Shown here one piece after another: positions 1-9,181 of a stretch of DNA of 64,000 nucleotides. The stretch's first letter is position 1; each line of letters starts with the position of its first letter. The stretch comes from Candidatus Avelusimicrobium luingense (GTDB lineage: Bacteria; Elusimicrobiota; Elusimicrobia; Elusimicrobiales; Elusimicrobiaceae): NCBI GenBank assembly GCA_900315845.1, contig OOHK01000005.1, forward strand, positions 114,321 through 178,320, given 5' to 3'. The translations under genes and the position numbers were made by a program. A model generated the notes under the pieces. The model was not told where the DNA came from, ran no database searches, and saw only the letters and a list, made by a program, of their open reading frames with translations.

Positions 1-29
1 CGGTCTGTTCGATTCGTACACATATAAAA

Positions 30-55
30 TTAAAAAACCCTACTTACGTAGGGTT
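30..55 (-). terminator. Rho-independent terminator of the tRNA-Ala gene
   Basis: Perfect 8-bp stem (36-43 with 48-55) and a 4-nt loop, followed on the minus strand by a T-rich run. It lies just downstream of the tRNA. Confidence 0.85.
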
Positions 56-64
56 CTTAAATTT

Positions 65-137
65 TGGACGTGATCGGGATCGAACCGACGACCTCCTCGT
101 TGCGAACGAGGCGCTCTCCCAGCTGAGCTACACGCCC
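65..137 (-). tRNA. tRNA-Ala (anticodon CGC)
   Basis: Reading the minus strand gives a full 73-nt cloverleaf. The acceptor stem GGGCGTG pairs with CACGTCC (one G-U). The D arm is AGCTCAGCTGGGAGAGCG, the anticodon stem CCTCG/CGAGG has loop TTCGCAA (anticodon CGC, reading GCG), and the T arm contains GGTTCGATCCC. The discriminator base is A. The CCA end is not encoded and must be added after transcription. It has its own promoter upstream and terminator downstream, so it is a single-gene unit. Confidence 0.97.
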
Positions 138-171
138 GTAAATCGGTATTACTTCTTTCAACAACATACTT

Positions 172-200
172 ATTATAACAAATATGAAAATCTTTTTCAA
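172..200 (-). promoter_or_regulatory. Sigma70-type promoter of tRNA-Ala
   Basis: On the minus strand TTGAAA (195-200) and TATAAT (172-177) are separated by exactly 17 bp, about 35 bp upstream of the tRNA 5' end. Confidence 0.8.
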
Positions 201-235
201 AATTCATCTGTTTTTTTCTTCACTCCGTACGCGCG

Positions 236-258
236 TATAAAATGCTAAAATATCTTAT
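236..258 (+). promoter_or_regulatory. -10 region of hisS with very short or absent leader
   Basis: TATAAA (236-241) and TAAAAT (246-251) lie just before the ATG at 259, and there is no Shine-Dalgarno sequence. The second box leaves 7 nt before the start codon, the distance expected if transcription starts on the ATG itself. No good -35 box is visible. Confidence 0.5.
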
Positions 259-1488
259 ATGGCTAAATTAGTTAGAGGGTTTCGGGATATTTTTGAACCC
301 CAAGCAAAAAATTTTACCCAATTAGAATCTTGCGCCCGCGAAGTGTTTTCTCTTTACGGGTTTAGCGAACTGCGCTTACCGACGGTAGAACAAAAAGAAT
401 TATTTGTAAAATCTACCGGAGAAACTACAGATATCGTCCAAAAAGAAATGTACGCTTTTGAGGACGCCGGACACCGCCAACTGGCTATCCGCCCGGAAGG
501 CACCCCCGGTGTAGTTCGTGCTTATTTGGAAAATAATTTTGTCCAACAAGCACCTGTGCAAAAGTTTTATTATATCGGCAATATGTTCCGTGCCGAACGC
601 CCACAAGCCGGTCGTTACCGCGAGTTTGAACAAATCGGTGCCGAATATATCGGCAACTCCGCTCCGGCTGCCGATGCCGAAGTAATTTTAATGTTAAAAG
701 ATATCGTTGCTAAATTCGGCGCGAAAAATTATACCGTCAAAATCAATAGTTTAGGGTGTGATAAATGCCGCCCGCTTTACCGTCAAGCGCTGATTGATTT
801 TCTTTCCAACGAAAAAGATACATTGTGCGAAAACTGCCAAACACGTTTGGAAAAAAATCCTTTGCGTGTGTTAGATTGTAAAATTGACGGGGCCCGTTTT
901 GCGGGGCGTGTTCCTACGATGCAACTCTGCCCGGAGTGCCAAGCACATTTTGACGAAGTACAACGCTTGCTCCAAGGTAAAATCAATTTTGTAGTAGATC
1001 CGATGCTTGTACGCGGACTTGATTATTATTCCCGCACTGTATTTGAATTTCAGGCGGGTGATGCTTCCCAAAACGCGATTGCGGCAGGGGGGAGATATGA
1101 TACGCTTGTGAAAAACATGGGCGGCCCGGCTACTCCGGCTATCGGATGGGCCATGGGTGCAGAGCGTGTGATTTTATCACGTGGCGACGTAGCATTTGCC
1201 AACCCCAAAAGTATTTACTTTGTGTCCATGGATAAAACTTGCAACGAAGCCGCGTTTAATTTGATGCAGACATTGCGCGCCGCCGGCATTAAAACGGAAG
1301 GTGGACTCTTTGATAAAAACATCAAAGGGCAAATGAAACAAGCCGACCGGTGTGGGGCGTCGTACGCGGTTATTATCGGCTCGGACGAATTAGCCGCACG
1401 TGAAGTCACTATAAAAAATTTACAGACGGGAGAACAGCAAAAAGTCTCCTTTGATGCTTTAGCAAATGAGGTAAAAAAATTAGTATGA
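259..1488 (+). CDS. hisS: Histidyl-tRNA synthetase
   Basis: Class II aminoacyl-tRNA synthetase that charges tRNA-His, 409 aa, a normal length. Visible family signatures are the N-terminal LVRGFRDIFEPQ (motif 1 region), RPEGTPGVVRAY, the motif 2 stretch with FRAERPQAGRYREFEQIGAE, the histidine-specific LVRGLDYYSRTVFEF, AAGGRYD and motif 3 (GWAMGAERV). A C-terminal anticodon-binding domain follows. The start at 259 is preceded by a -10-like box and no Shine-Dalgarno sequence. The stop codon overlaps the aspS start (ATGA at 1485-1488), so the two synthetases are translationally coupled, a hisS-aspS pairing common in bacteria. Confidence 0.97.
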   Translation: MAKLVRGFRDIFEPQAKNFTQLESCAREVFSLYGFSELRLPTVEQKELFVKSTGETTDIVQKEMYAFEDAGHRQLAIRPEGTPGVVRAYLENNFVQQAPVQKFYYIGNMFRAERPQAGRYREFEQIGAEYIGNSAPAADAEVILMLKDIVAKFGAKNYTVKINSLGCDKCRPLYRQALIDFLSNEKDTLCENCQTRLEKNPLRVLDCKIDGARFAGRVPTMQLCPECQAHFDEVQRLLQGKINFVVDPMLVRGLDYYSRTVFEFQAGDASQNAIAAGGRYDTLVKNMGGPATPAIGWAMGAERVILSRGDVAFANPKSIYFVSMDKTCNEAAFNLMQTLRAAGIKTEGGLFDKNIKGQMKQADRCGASYAVIIGSDELAAREVTIKNLQTGEQQKVSFDALANEVKKLV

Positions 1489-3233
1489 AACGAACGAATT
1501 ACTGCGGAGATATCACCGCTAAATTACTGGGTACCAAACAAACTTTATGCGGTTGGGTGAACAGTTACCGCAACCACGGCGGAGTGCTTTTTATCAACGT
1601 GCGCGACCGTAGCGGGGTGTGTCAACTTGTCGTAGAACCTAATAGTCCGTTTTTTGACATTGCATATGGGCTTCGCAACGAATATGTAATTGAAGTTACC
1701 GGTACGGTCAAACGCCGCATTGAAGGCGCCGTTAACCCGAATATGAAAACGGGCGAAATTGAAATTTTAGTGGAAGATTTGAAAGTATTAAATACGTGTA
1801 TTCCCTTGCCTTTTGACGTGGAAAATTCACGCGGTGTGGCCGAGGAAATCCGCTTAAAATACCGTTACTTAGATTTGCGCAATCCTAAAATGTATGCCAA
1901 TTTATTATTGCGTCACCGTATCGCGCAAGCCGCACGGCGTTATTTGGATGCGCAAGGTTTCTTGGAAGTGGAAACGCCTATTTTAACCCGTTCTACGCCC
2001 GAAGGCGCGCGTGATTATTTGGTCCCGTCTCGTGTGCACCATGGAGAATTTTATGCATTGCCGCAAAGCCCGCAAATGTTCAAACAAACCCTAATGGCCA
2101 GCGGCATTGATCGCTACTTTCAATTAGCGCGGTGCTTTCGTGATGAAGATTTGCGCGCAGACCGCCAACCCGAACATACACAAATTGATATGGAAATGTC
2201 GTTTGTGACGATTAACGATATTCACGAAATTGTGGAAGGGCTCATGAAGGAAATTTTCAAAACGGCCGGCAAAGAATTGCAAACGCCGTTTATCAAACTT
2301 CCGTTTGACCAAGCCATGGATAAATACGGCTCGGATAAGCCCGATTTGCGCTACGATTTGCAACTTGTCAATGTTACAAAATTGTTTGCAAACACCGGCT
2401 TTAAGGTGTTCCAAGAGGTGCTTGCCGCTAACGGTGCGATTTATGCACTCAAAGGTGAAAAAGGGGCCGCTTATTCGCGCGGAAAATTAGATAAACTGAC
2501 CGAACTGGCTAAGAAAAACGGCGCTAAAGGACTTGTATGGCTTAAAGTCAAAGGTGAAAATTACGAAGGTCCCGCGGCTAAATTTTTCACGCCCGAAGAA
2601 CTGAACGCCCTTAAACAAGCCTTAAATGCGCAAGACGGTGATTTGATGTTAGTAGGTAGTGACGCGCAAAAACGCACGTGTCAAAATTTTATGGGGGCAC
2701 TACGCAAAGAACTCGTCAAAGAGTTGCCGCAAAAAACCGACTGGGCATTCGCGTGGATTACCAACTTCCCGCTGTTGGAATATATCCCGGAAGAAGATCG
2801 CTGGGATGCAGCCCACAATCCTTTTACGGCAGCCGTAGAAGAAGATTTGCCGAATTTGGAAAAAGACCCCGGCTCGGTACGTTCGTATCAGTTTGATTTA
2901 GTACTTAACGGAAATGAACTTGCTTCCGGTTCCGTACGTAACTGCCGCCGTGACGTACAAGAACGTATTTTGGCCTTAATGAAACACTCCAAAGAAGACG
3001 CAGCCATCCGCTTTGGAATGCTCTTAAATGCATTAGAAGCCGGCGCTCCTCCCCATGGCGGTATCGGCCTTGGGTTAGACCGCATTACGGCACTGCTCGC
3101 CGGGGAAGAATCTATTCGCGAAGTGATTGCGTTCCCCAAAACGGCGCAAGCATCGTGTCCGTTAACGGAATCTCCTAACAAAGTAGATGAAAAACAGTTA
3201 GAAGAACTTGGTATTGAAATTAGAAAAGAATAA
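1485..3233 (+). CDS. aspS: Aspartyl-tRNA synthetase
   Basis: Class II synthetase for tRNA-Asp, 582 aa, the long bacterial type. An N-terminal OB-fold anticodon-binding domain (GWVNSYRNHGGVLFINVRDR) comes first, then motif 2 (FQLARCFRDEDLRADRQPEHTQ). A GAD-type insertion domain occupies the middle, and motif 3 (GIGLGLDRITALL) precedes the typical IREVIAFPKT tail. Whether it also charges tRNA-Asn depends on whether the genome carries gatCAB and asnS, which cannot be seen here. The start overlaps the hisS stop by four bases. A GC-rich hairpin follows the stop codon. Confidence 0.97.
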   Translation: MKRTNYCGDITAKLLGTKQTLCGWVNSYRNHGGVLFINVRDRSGVCQLVVEPNSPFFDIAYGLRNEYVIEVTGTVKRRIEGAVNPNMKTGEIEILVEDLKVLNTCIPLPFDVENSRGVAEEIRLKYRYLDLRNPKMYANLLLRHRIAQAARRYLDAQGFLEVETPILTRSTPEGARDYLVPSRVHHGEFYALPQSPQMFKQTLMASGIDRYFQLARCFRDEDLRADRQPEHTQIDMEMSFVTINDIHEIVEGLMKEIFKTAGKELQTPFIKLPFDQAMDKYGSDKPDLRYDLQLVNVTKLFANTGFKVFQEVLAANGAIYALKGEKGAAYSRGKLDKLTELAKKNGAKGLVWLKVKGENYEGPAAKFFTPEELNALKQALNAQDGDLMLVGSDAQKRTCQNFMGALRKELVKELPQKTDWAFAWITNFPLLEYIPEEDRWDAAHNPFTAAVEEDLPNLEKDPGSVRSYQFDLVLNGNELASGSVRNCRRDVQERILALMKHSKEDAAIRFGMLLNALEAGAPPHGGIGLGLDRITALLAGEESIREVIAFPKTAQASCPLTESPNKVDEKQLEELGIEIRKE

Positions 3234-3240
3234 TAAAAGT

Positions 3241-3262
3241 GGGCCGCTTTTTAGGGCGGCCC
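3241..3262 (+). terminator. GC-rich hairpin after aspS, possible terminator
   Basis: A perfect 7-bp stem (3241-3247 with 3256-3262) sits 8 nt after the aspS stop. No T-run follows on the plus strand, so it may act as a weak or factor-dependent terminator, or as an mRNA 3' stabiliser. Confidence 0.5.
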
Positions 3263-3284
3263 GGCCTTATTTGTTAAAGAGACT

Positions 3285-5057
3285 ATGAACGAACAAAAAA
3301 AATCGCTGATGCCGTTATTATTTACAATCGCCATTTTGCTTATTATTGGCGCGGCGATTTTGTACTCTTCTAATCCGCAACTTCATTGGGCTAATTCCAA
3401 AAAATCAAAATCCAATCAGCCGGAGTTATCGTTAGCCCAACTCAAAGCCCAAGAGTTTTTTGAAGACGAAATGGACGAACCGCATAACTCGTCGTTGTCT
3501 CCTGACAAAAGATATGCTAGCCAAAACGGGCCGTATACTCCGTCGGCAAGATATAATCAACAATTACAAAACCCTACTACCGGTCAGATATATGACACCG
3601 ACCGTGATGAATTGTTTATGGATACCGTGTCATCTTCTCCCGCATCAACGTCTTCGCCTTATCAAGGGATGACATCTATATCCCGTTTGAATGCGGAAAA
3701 TCAAACTAGGGTTACGGCTCGCCAGCAAGTCAATCAATTAGCCGGCAGAGACGTGCGAACCGACAACGCCAATAGACAACAAAAACAACCGCTTGATCCT
3801 TTGGCTCCGTATATGTCTGCATTAACAAAAGAACAAGCCAATACGTTAAATCAGCAATTACAAAGTTTGCCCGGTGCCATAGAAGCGGCCGTATTGCGTG
3901 CCTTTTTACCTAAAAGTAAAAAAGATATGAATATAGAGAAATATTTATCTCATAATTCCGGTAATAAAAACAGCCCTTTTGCCACATTAGAACAACAAAT
4001 TGACGGACAAACCGCCGGCATGGTCAACAGTATGAAAAAAGCATTTGGAAACAAGGCGGCTTCCGAAGCATCCAAACAAATGGAAAATTATAAACACGAA
4101 GTAATGAATTTGCTTGGACAAGCCAATATAACGAAAGAACAACTCCAACAACAAACGCGTTCTATCAGCGAAAAATATAACCAAAAATTACAGGAAATCA
4201 GCCAAAAGAGCGGGTTGGAACGTTTGAAAACAGAACGCGAGGCTCGAGATAGTGCTTTTCAACAAAATTTAGCCGAGTTATATGGTGATGAGATGGCCGG
4301 ACAACTGGGGGATATCATGGAAAAATACCGTGAAAAAGATTTGCAACTTGCCCAACAAAAAGATATTTCTGCCGAAGAATATTATCGCCAATCGTTAGAA
4401 AATCAGCGTGCCCAACGCAAAGAAATGGAACAGGCCTTAGTGGCCAATGGTCAATCGTTAAAAGGGCTGCGTAGTGCCGAGGATCAACGGACGCAAGATA
4501 TGTTGACTCAAATGCAACAAGAAGAAGAAAAAGGAAATACGGCCCCTCAACGTTATGTAGCCAGCCCGGAAGAAAAAACGGCTTTTGCCCAAAATTTAGA
4601 GAAAGAACGCCAAGAAAAAAACAGTACGGCCCGAACTATTTATGGCGCGGCCGGGGCAGAACTTATAGATTCTATTTATCGTGAACATGATGCCAAGGCC
4701 AACGAAATTTTAAGCCGCCGTGATTTGTCCTACTTAGAAATGCAAACGCAATTAAATCAAGTCCGTCAAGAGGCTAACGAAAAGTTGCTCAAACTCCAAC
4801 AATCTCCGAAAATGCAAGAATTACGTGAGACTAATCAAGTAAATATGACGATGGATAAACTGATGAAAGATCCGGCGCTTGCCCATGCAGAACCGGCACA
4901 ACGGCAAGCCTTTGAACAACAAGCCCGCCCGATTTTGCAACATATGTTCTCTCGTATAAATGCGGTTAGCGACGATCCGAATTTGTCTGCGCAAGAAAAG
5001 CAACAAAAAATTCAAGCCATTCAAAATGAGGCCCAGCAACAACTGGCCGGACAATAA
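3285..5057 (+). CDS. Membrane-anchored coiled-coil protein, function unknown
   Basis: 590 aa, not recognised. One hydrophobic segment near the N-terminus (about residues 8-27, LLFTIAILLIIGAAILY) with no signal-peptidase site suggests a single-pass anchor. A Ser/Pro/Asn-rich stretch follows to about residue 165. The rest is highly charged, Gln- and Glu-rich and almost certainly long alpha-helix/coiled coil (for example around residues 270-500). No catalytic motif is visible. A weak purine-rich ribosome-binding site (AAAGAGA) precedes the start. It is separated from aspS by a hairpin and converges with the SpoIID-family gene, with no clear terminator between them. Possible roles such as scaffold or envelope tether are only guesses. 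Confidence 0.75.
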   Translation: MNEQKKSLMPLLFTIAILLIIGAAILYSSNPQLHWANSKKSKSNQPELSLAQLKAQEFFEDEMDEPHNSSLSPDKRYASQNGPYTPSARYNQQLQNPTTGQIYDTDRDELFMDTVSSSPASTSSPYQGMTSISRLNAENQTRVTARQQVNQLAGRDVRTDNANRQQKQPLDPLAPYMSALTKEQANTLNQQLQSLPGAIEAAVLRAFLPKSKKDMNIEKYLSHNSGNKNSPFATLEQQIDGQTAGMVNSMKKAFGNKAASEASKQMENYKHEVMNLLGQANITKEQLQQQTRSISEKYNQKLQEISQKSGLERLKTEREARDSAFQQNLAELYGDEMAGQLGDIMEKYREKDLQLAQQKDISAEEYYRQSLENQRAQRKEMEQALVANGQSLKGLRSAEDQRTQDMLTQMQQEEEKGNTAPQRYVASPEEKTAFAQNLEKERQEKNSTARTIYGAAGAELIDSIYREHDAKANEILSRRDLSYLEMQTQLNQVRQEANEKLLKLQQSPKMQELRETNQVNMTMDKLMKDPALAHAEPAQRQAFEQQARPILQHMFSRINAVSDDPNLSAQEKQQKIQAIQNEAQQQLAGQ

Positions 5058-5074
5058 AATAAATTAACGAAAAG

Positions 5075-7144
5075 TTATTTTCCGTCCACAAAATCGGCTT
5101 TGGGGAAATAGTGGTGTAAGATTGTTTTGTAATCTTGTCCGGCATCGGCGCGCCCGGCGGCACCGGTTTGATCAAAGCCCACGCCGTGTCCCCAACCTCC
5201 GCCGTAAAACACAAAGTATTTTAATTGGCGGTTTTCATAATTGGGTTCTACCATAAAATAACTGCTGCGAAGCATTCCTAAACTTAAATTATTGCGTATC
5301 ACATTTTCTTTATTAAGGGTAATACTACCTTTGGTTCCTTGCACAAGTAACCGGCTGACATAGCCCGATTTACCGCGGTGCAACGGAATAATGGCTTTAA
5401 TTGATCCGATATCTTTTTTCTTACGTTTAATGATTTCTCTTAATTCTTTTTCTTCCACCACGCGTACCCATCTAAATGCTGCCATACTTACATTTTTATC
5501 ATAACGGCTGTAAGCATCATTATCGTATTGCAATAAATTTTTGAACTGATACGGTTGCAGGTTATCAAAGTCAAAATTCTTATAATCGGATACGGGGTGT
5601 AAATAAGGTGTTTCACTCCAACCCGCTTCTTTAGAACTTTGTGTAATACCACCGCAATTGGCCGAGAAAACGCTCTCAATCGGTTTTCCGTTATACGTTA
5701 AAATCTCGCCGATAGTAGATTCTACGGCAGCGTTAGCGCGTTCGCTTTCCGCACTTACTCCGCCATACACTTGACAGTTTTGCGTATCGCACAAATCAAA
5801 GCCGTATGCTTTATGTTTTCCTAAATGTTTCAGGGCATACGTGCGTGCAAGTACCGCTTGTGCGCGTAACGCATCCATGGGGAATTTGATCGGCATTTCC
5901 GAAGAAATGACCCCTTGCAAATACTCATCCACCGTCAGTATATTGATAGGAACTAATGTATTAAGGCGCGTATTATGTACAATTTGCAATTTGCCGCGAT
6001 ATTCTTTGTCGTCCATGCTGGCCCATGTCATACCCGCGCCGCTCATCAACTTTTTTACCAAAATCGTATGGCCTTCTCCTGCGGTGTGGGATACGGGGCT
6101 TACCGTTATTGATTTGGAAAAAGCCGTTTTTTTACCGGTTGGTGAAACTAAATAGGAATGCCCTTTTTCTAACACCACCGTCCAAAATTCTTTTGCATTT
6201 CCGCGCAAAATTTCTTTTCCTTTATCATCGGTAACCGTAAAATCATGGGAGGGGGAAAATTGTAAATTATCGCGCGCGGGAGGTTTGCCGCTGGGCCCCA
6301 TACCCAGGCCTACTTTAATTTCCTGCGGATATTTTTTACCGGCAGGAATAAGCATCATTTTAACAAGGGTATGATCATCTCGTTGTTTCGTAGCGGTCAG
6401 TTCTTTTTCGGTGCGGGTAAGTTTGGGCAGTAATCTGGCAAGTGCATTTCGTACGGTATCATTATTTTTTTCAAGCGCGTAAATCATACGGTATTGACGG
6501 TATGATTCGTTGTAATTTTTTGTTTTTTCTAAGGCATGGGCATAGTGCATTTTGGCTTCTATAAATTGATGGTCGTACTCGGAAGCCACCTTAAAATGTT
6601 TAACGGCAGATTTATAATCTTTTTCTTCTTCGTACAGTATCCCCAACAAATAGTGCGCTAATGCGGTATGTACTTTCCCGTGGGTGGCCAACCGTAAATT
6701 GTATTTCGCCAATTTCTTTTCGCCTAAACCGATTTGTGCGCGCGCTAAATTAATATGTAACAACTCCGTGCGTCCGGGCGGTTCAGACAGTTGAGAAAGG
6801 AGCATCTCGGCACTGGCATATTGGCCGTCGGACAAATAAGCATCGGCGGCAGTTTGAATTACTTCGCTGTCTTGCGGATATAAACGATAGGCCGCCGTAG
6901 CAATATCTACGGCCAGTTTAGGGTTGTTTTGCTCCATAGCGATAAAGGCCGCGTTTAAAAAAGCATCTCTTTCTTGCGTTTCTTTGGATAACGTGATATA
7001 GGCGGATAATGCCTTTTCCGGTTGGTGCGAAAAATACAAATCAGCCGCCTCTTGTAGCCGTTCTTCCGTCGGTAATTGAGCGGTTTGTGCCCACGCATTA
7101 AATGTTGCAAAACAACACACGAAAATCAGTAAAAATTTTTTCAT
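5075..7144 (-). CDS. Secreted TPR plus SpoIID/LytB-domain protein (peptidoglycan-active)
   Basis: 689 aa. A signal peptide ends at A-W-A with Gln at +1. Residues of about 25-250 form degenerate TPR-like helical repeats. The C-terminal third is a SpoIID/LytB domain: LTVDEYLQGVISSEMP, then the ALRAQAVLARTYAL segment, and near the end GGGWGHGVGFDQTGA with the conserved G-H-G-V-G-x-x-Q pattern. In Bacillus SpoIID is a lytic transglycosylase on denuded glycan, and LytB modifies amidases. Here the protein would act in the periplasm. The start follows a TAAAAT box by about 22 nt. It is not a sporulation gene in this context, because SpoIID-like proteins occur widely in non-sporulators. Confidence 0.85.
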   Translation of the reverse strand: MKKFLLIFVCCFATFNAWAQTAQLPTEERLQEAADLYFSHQPEKALSAYITLSKETQERDAFLNAAFIAMEQNNPKLAVDIATAAYRLYPQDSEVIQTAADAYLSDGQYASAEMLLSQLSEPPGRTELLHINLARAQIGLGEKKLAKYNLRLATHGKVHTALAHYLLGILYEEEKDYKSAVKHFKVASEYDHQFIEAKMHYAHALEKTKNYNESYRQYRMIYALEKNNDTVRNALARLLPKLTRTEKELTATKQRDDHTLVKMMLIPAGKKYPQEIKVGLGMGPSGKPPARDNLQFSPSHDFTVTDDKGKEILRGNAKEFWTVVLEKGHSYLVSPTGKKTAFSKSITVSPVSHTAGEGHTILVKKLMSGAGMTWASMDDKEYRGKLQIVHNTRLNTLVPINILTVDEYLQGVISSEMPIKFPMDALRAQAVLARTYALKHLGKHKAYGFDLCDTQNCQVYGGVSAESERANAAVESTIGEILTYNGKPIESVFSANCGGITQSSKEAGWSETPYLHPVSDYKNFDFDNLQPYQFKNLLQYDNDAYSRYDKNVSMAAFRWVRVVEEKELREIIKRKKKDIGSIKAIIPLHRGKSGYVSRLLVQGTKGSITLNKENVIRNNLSLGMLRSSYFMVEPNYENRQLKYFVFYGGGWGHGVGFDQTGAAGRADAGQDYKTILHHYFPKADFVDGK

Positions 7145-7194
7145 ACGCTTGGTAACTGTACTTATTTTATCATATTACCCGTCCATGCTTTTAG

Positions 7195-7206
7195 TATAAT
7201 AAACGT
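7195..7206 (+). promoter_or_regulatory. -10 box of lipA directly abutting the start codon
   Basis: A perfect TATAAT (7195-7200) is followed by six bases and then the ATG at 7207. No Shine-Dalgarno sequence lies between them, so the mRNA is predicted to begin at or within one base of the start codon. Confidence 0.7.
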
Positions 7207-8115
7207 ATGACATTACCTGTTCCTAGTTGGCTTAAAGAAATGGTGGGGAAAAATAAAGCCGCCTTGCGTTCGGCAGTGGCGTTGTCGGCGGAAGATTCGT
7301 TGCAACGTTACGCTTTACATACCGTTTGTCATGCGGCCAAATGCCCCAACCGAGGGGAATGTTTTAATTGTGGGGACGCTACCTTTATGGTGCTTGGCGA
7401 ACGTTGTACACGCGGATGCCGATTTTGTGCGGTATCACGCGAAACGCCTTTGCCGCCCGATAGTACCGAGCCCGAACGCGTTGCCCAAGCCGTTGACGAG
7501 TGGCATATCCGCTATGCGGTGTTAACTATGCCTACGCGTGATGATTTACCGGATGGCGGTGCCGCTCATTTTGCACGTGTAATTAACGCTATTCACACCC
7601 GCACGCCGGATGTTTGTATTGAGCCGCTTATCTCCGATTTGCAAGGTAATCAAGAATCATTAAAAACTATTTTATCTGCACGGCCCAATGTGTTGGCGCA
7701 CAATGTGGAAACGGTAGAAAAATTGTACCCTTTTGTACGCGCCGGCGCTCAGTATAAGCGTACACTAACGGTATTAGAAAACAGTAAAAAATTGGCGCCG
7801 CATATTTTAACGAAATCGGGTTTTATGGTAGGGCTGGGCGAAACGCAAGAGCAAATCAGCCAATTACTTGGTGATTTACGCTCTGCCGGTGTAGATTTGC
7901 TTACCATAGGGCAGTATCTTGCTCCGTCCGCCAAGCACTATCCGGTAGCACGCTATCCCGAGCCGGAAGAATATAAAGAATGGGAAAAGCAAGCCCTATC
8001 CCTTGGTTTTAAGGGAGTTGCCGCCGGGCCGCTTGTGCGCAGCAGTTACCGGGCGGGGGCGCTTTTCCGTGCGGCTAGCGCAAAAGATAAACAAATTCGT
8101 ACGGATAAGGTATAA
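7207..8115 (+). CDS. lipA: Lipoyl synthase (radical SAM)
   Basis: 302 aa. It inserts two sulfurs into protein-bound octanoyl groups to make lipoamide. The auxiliary [4Fe-4S] cluster cysteines are visible in CHAAKCPNRGEC (Cys-x4-Cys-x5-Cys). The radical SAM motif is CTRGCRFCAV (Cys-x3-Cys-x2-Cys). The C-terminal R-S-S-Y-R region (AAGPLVRSSYRA), which holds the serine ligand of the auxiliary cluster, is also present. lipB and the lipoylated enzymes are not in the window. The gene overlaps the -10 box of the next gene. Confidence 0.96.
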   Translation: MTLPVPSWLKEMVGKNKAALRSAVALSAEDSLQRYALHTVCHAAKCPNRGECFNCGDATFMVLGERCTRGCRFCAVSRETPLPPDSTEPERVAQAVDEWHIRYAVLTMPTRDDLPDGGAAHFARVINAIHTRTPDVCIEPLISDLQGNQESLKTILSARPNVLAHNVETVEKLYPFVRAGAQYKRTLTVLENSKKLAPHILTKSGFMVGLGETQEQISQLLGDLRSAGVDLLTIGQYLAPSAKHYPVARYPEPEEYKEWEKQALSLGFKGVAAGPLVRSSYRAGALFRAASAKDKQIRTDKV

Positions 8116-8122
8116 TAAATTT

Positions 8123-8449
8123 ATGAAGAAAATTTTTTCCATTTTACTGGGTTGTTTGTGGTTGGCCGCGTGTGCCGGAAATCCGCCTGCATGGTGGAAC
8201 CCGACCGGTCGTTCTTATGACAAAACAGAGAAACAAAAAACGGTTCGCCCGGTAGCCACGCAAAATCGTCCACCGCAACCTATGGAAGAATTAGATATTT
8301 CGTTGCAAGATGAAGCCTACGAAGAAATGACACTTACTCCTTTGCAAGATGAAGAAGGGGAAAATGAGTCGGGTGATTCTTCGGCGCAGAGTATTGTGCC
8401 GGCGGAAGATGAATCGTTCTTGCCGCCACCCAGTATTTTACAAGAATAG
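8123..8449 (+). CDS. Small lipoprotein, function unknown
   Basis: 108 aa. A lipoprotein signal peptide is clear: MKKIFSILLGCLWLAAC with lipobox L-A-A-C, so Cys17 would be acylated. The mature part is short, Pro-rich near the start (PPAWWNPTGRS) and strongly acidic afterwards, with no recognised domain. I chose this start rather than a longer in-frame one at 8003 (inside lipA) because the signal peptide begins here. A perfect TATAAT (8111-8116) also lies exactly 6 nt upstream, indicating a leaderless transcript. It converges with the HAD gene. Confidence 0.8.
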   Translation: MKKIFSILLGCLWLAACAGNPPAWWNPTGRSYDKTEKQKTVRPVATQNRPPQPMEELDISLQDEAYEEMTLTPLQDEEGENESGDSSAQSIVPAEDESFLPPPSILQE

Positions 8450-8455
8450 GTATAT

Positions 8456-9115
8456 CTACCTTAATAACTCGTCTATATCCGGATAAATATCTTCCAGCGA
8501 CTCATATACTTTGAACGCCCGTTCACGTACAAATGTGTCGGGCTGTTTAATTTGCGGAACAACGCATACGCGCATTCCCGCCGTAATGGAAGAGGTCGCT
8601 CCGGCAATAGAATCTTCAAAGGATAAACACTCGCTCGGGGCGGCGTGTAATTTGGAAGCAGTAACTAAATAAATCTCTGGGTCTGGTTTCGGTTTAGATA
8701 CATCTTCCGAGGTGGTAATGACCGGAAAAAATTGACGGACTCCTTTTTTATCTAACAAAAAATCTACCCACCGCCGGATATTTGACGACGCAAGCGCCAG
8801 CAGAAAACCGCGCTCGCTAAAATACCGTACCGCTTCTTTGGCCCCGGGGCGGAAATCTACTTCGCCGCCGTTAAAAATATAATTTTCAAATTCATCATAC
8901 GCATAGCGGTATAATTGTTTAACATCCACGGCACCCTTAAAATAGTTATCAATAATTTTAGCCGCATCGGACGTACTCATCCCTACGCATGCTTCATAGA
9001 GTTCAAAAGGGAAGGTCTGCCCCATTTTGTCAGCGGCACGTTGGTAACATAAAAAATAAATCGGTTCGGTACTTAACAAAAGTCCGTCCATATCAAAAAT
9101 GACATGTTTGATCAT
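8456..9115 (-). CDS. HAD-superfamily phosphatase
   Basis: 219 aa from the start chosen here. Motif I is DMDGLLLSTEP (nucleophile and general acid Asp, with the usual E in the cap region). Motif II lies in LLALASSN, the motif III lysine in SKPKPDPEIY, and motif IV in LSFEDSIAG. This is the beta-phosphoglucomutase/phosphoglycolate phosphatase-like subfamily with an alpha-helical cap. The substrate cannot be told from sequence. An upstream in-frame start exists at 9145, but MIKHVIFDMDG is the normal family N-terminus. A TACAAT box sits exactly 6 nt before the ATG at 9115, again a leaderless arrangement. Confidence 0.88.
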   Translation of the reverse strand: MIKHVIFDMDGLLLSTEPIYFLCYQRAADKMGQTFPFELYEACVGMSTSDAAKIIDNYFKGAVDVKQLYRYAYDEFENYIFNGGEVDFRPGAKEAVRYFSERGFLLALASSNIRRWVDFLLDKKGVRQFFPVITTSEDVSKPKPDPEIYLVTASKLHAAPSECLSFEDSIAGATSSITAGMRVCVVPQIKQPDTFVRERAFKVYESLEDIYPDIDELLR

Positions 9116-9165
9116 AATTACATTGTATAATTTTCGGCTGTTCACCGGGTATGTTGCTTATTTTA

Positions 9166-9181
9166 TATAATATAGATAGTT
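9166..9181 (+). promoter_or_regulatory. -10 region of glyQ close to the start codon
   Basis: TATAAT (9166-9171) ends 10 nt before the ATG at 9182. An overlapping TATAGA (9171-9176) ends 5 nt before it. No Shine-Dalgarno sequence is present. Confidence 0.55.

Noticed and set aside
8003-8122. Longer start for the small lipoprotein gene
   Set aside because: The extension lies in the end of lipA, adds no conserved sequence and would bury the lipoprotein signal peptide. TATAAT lies directly before the later ATG.
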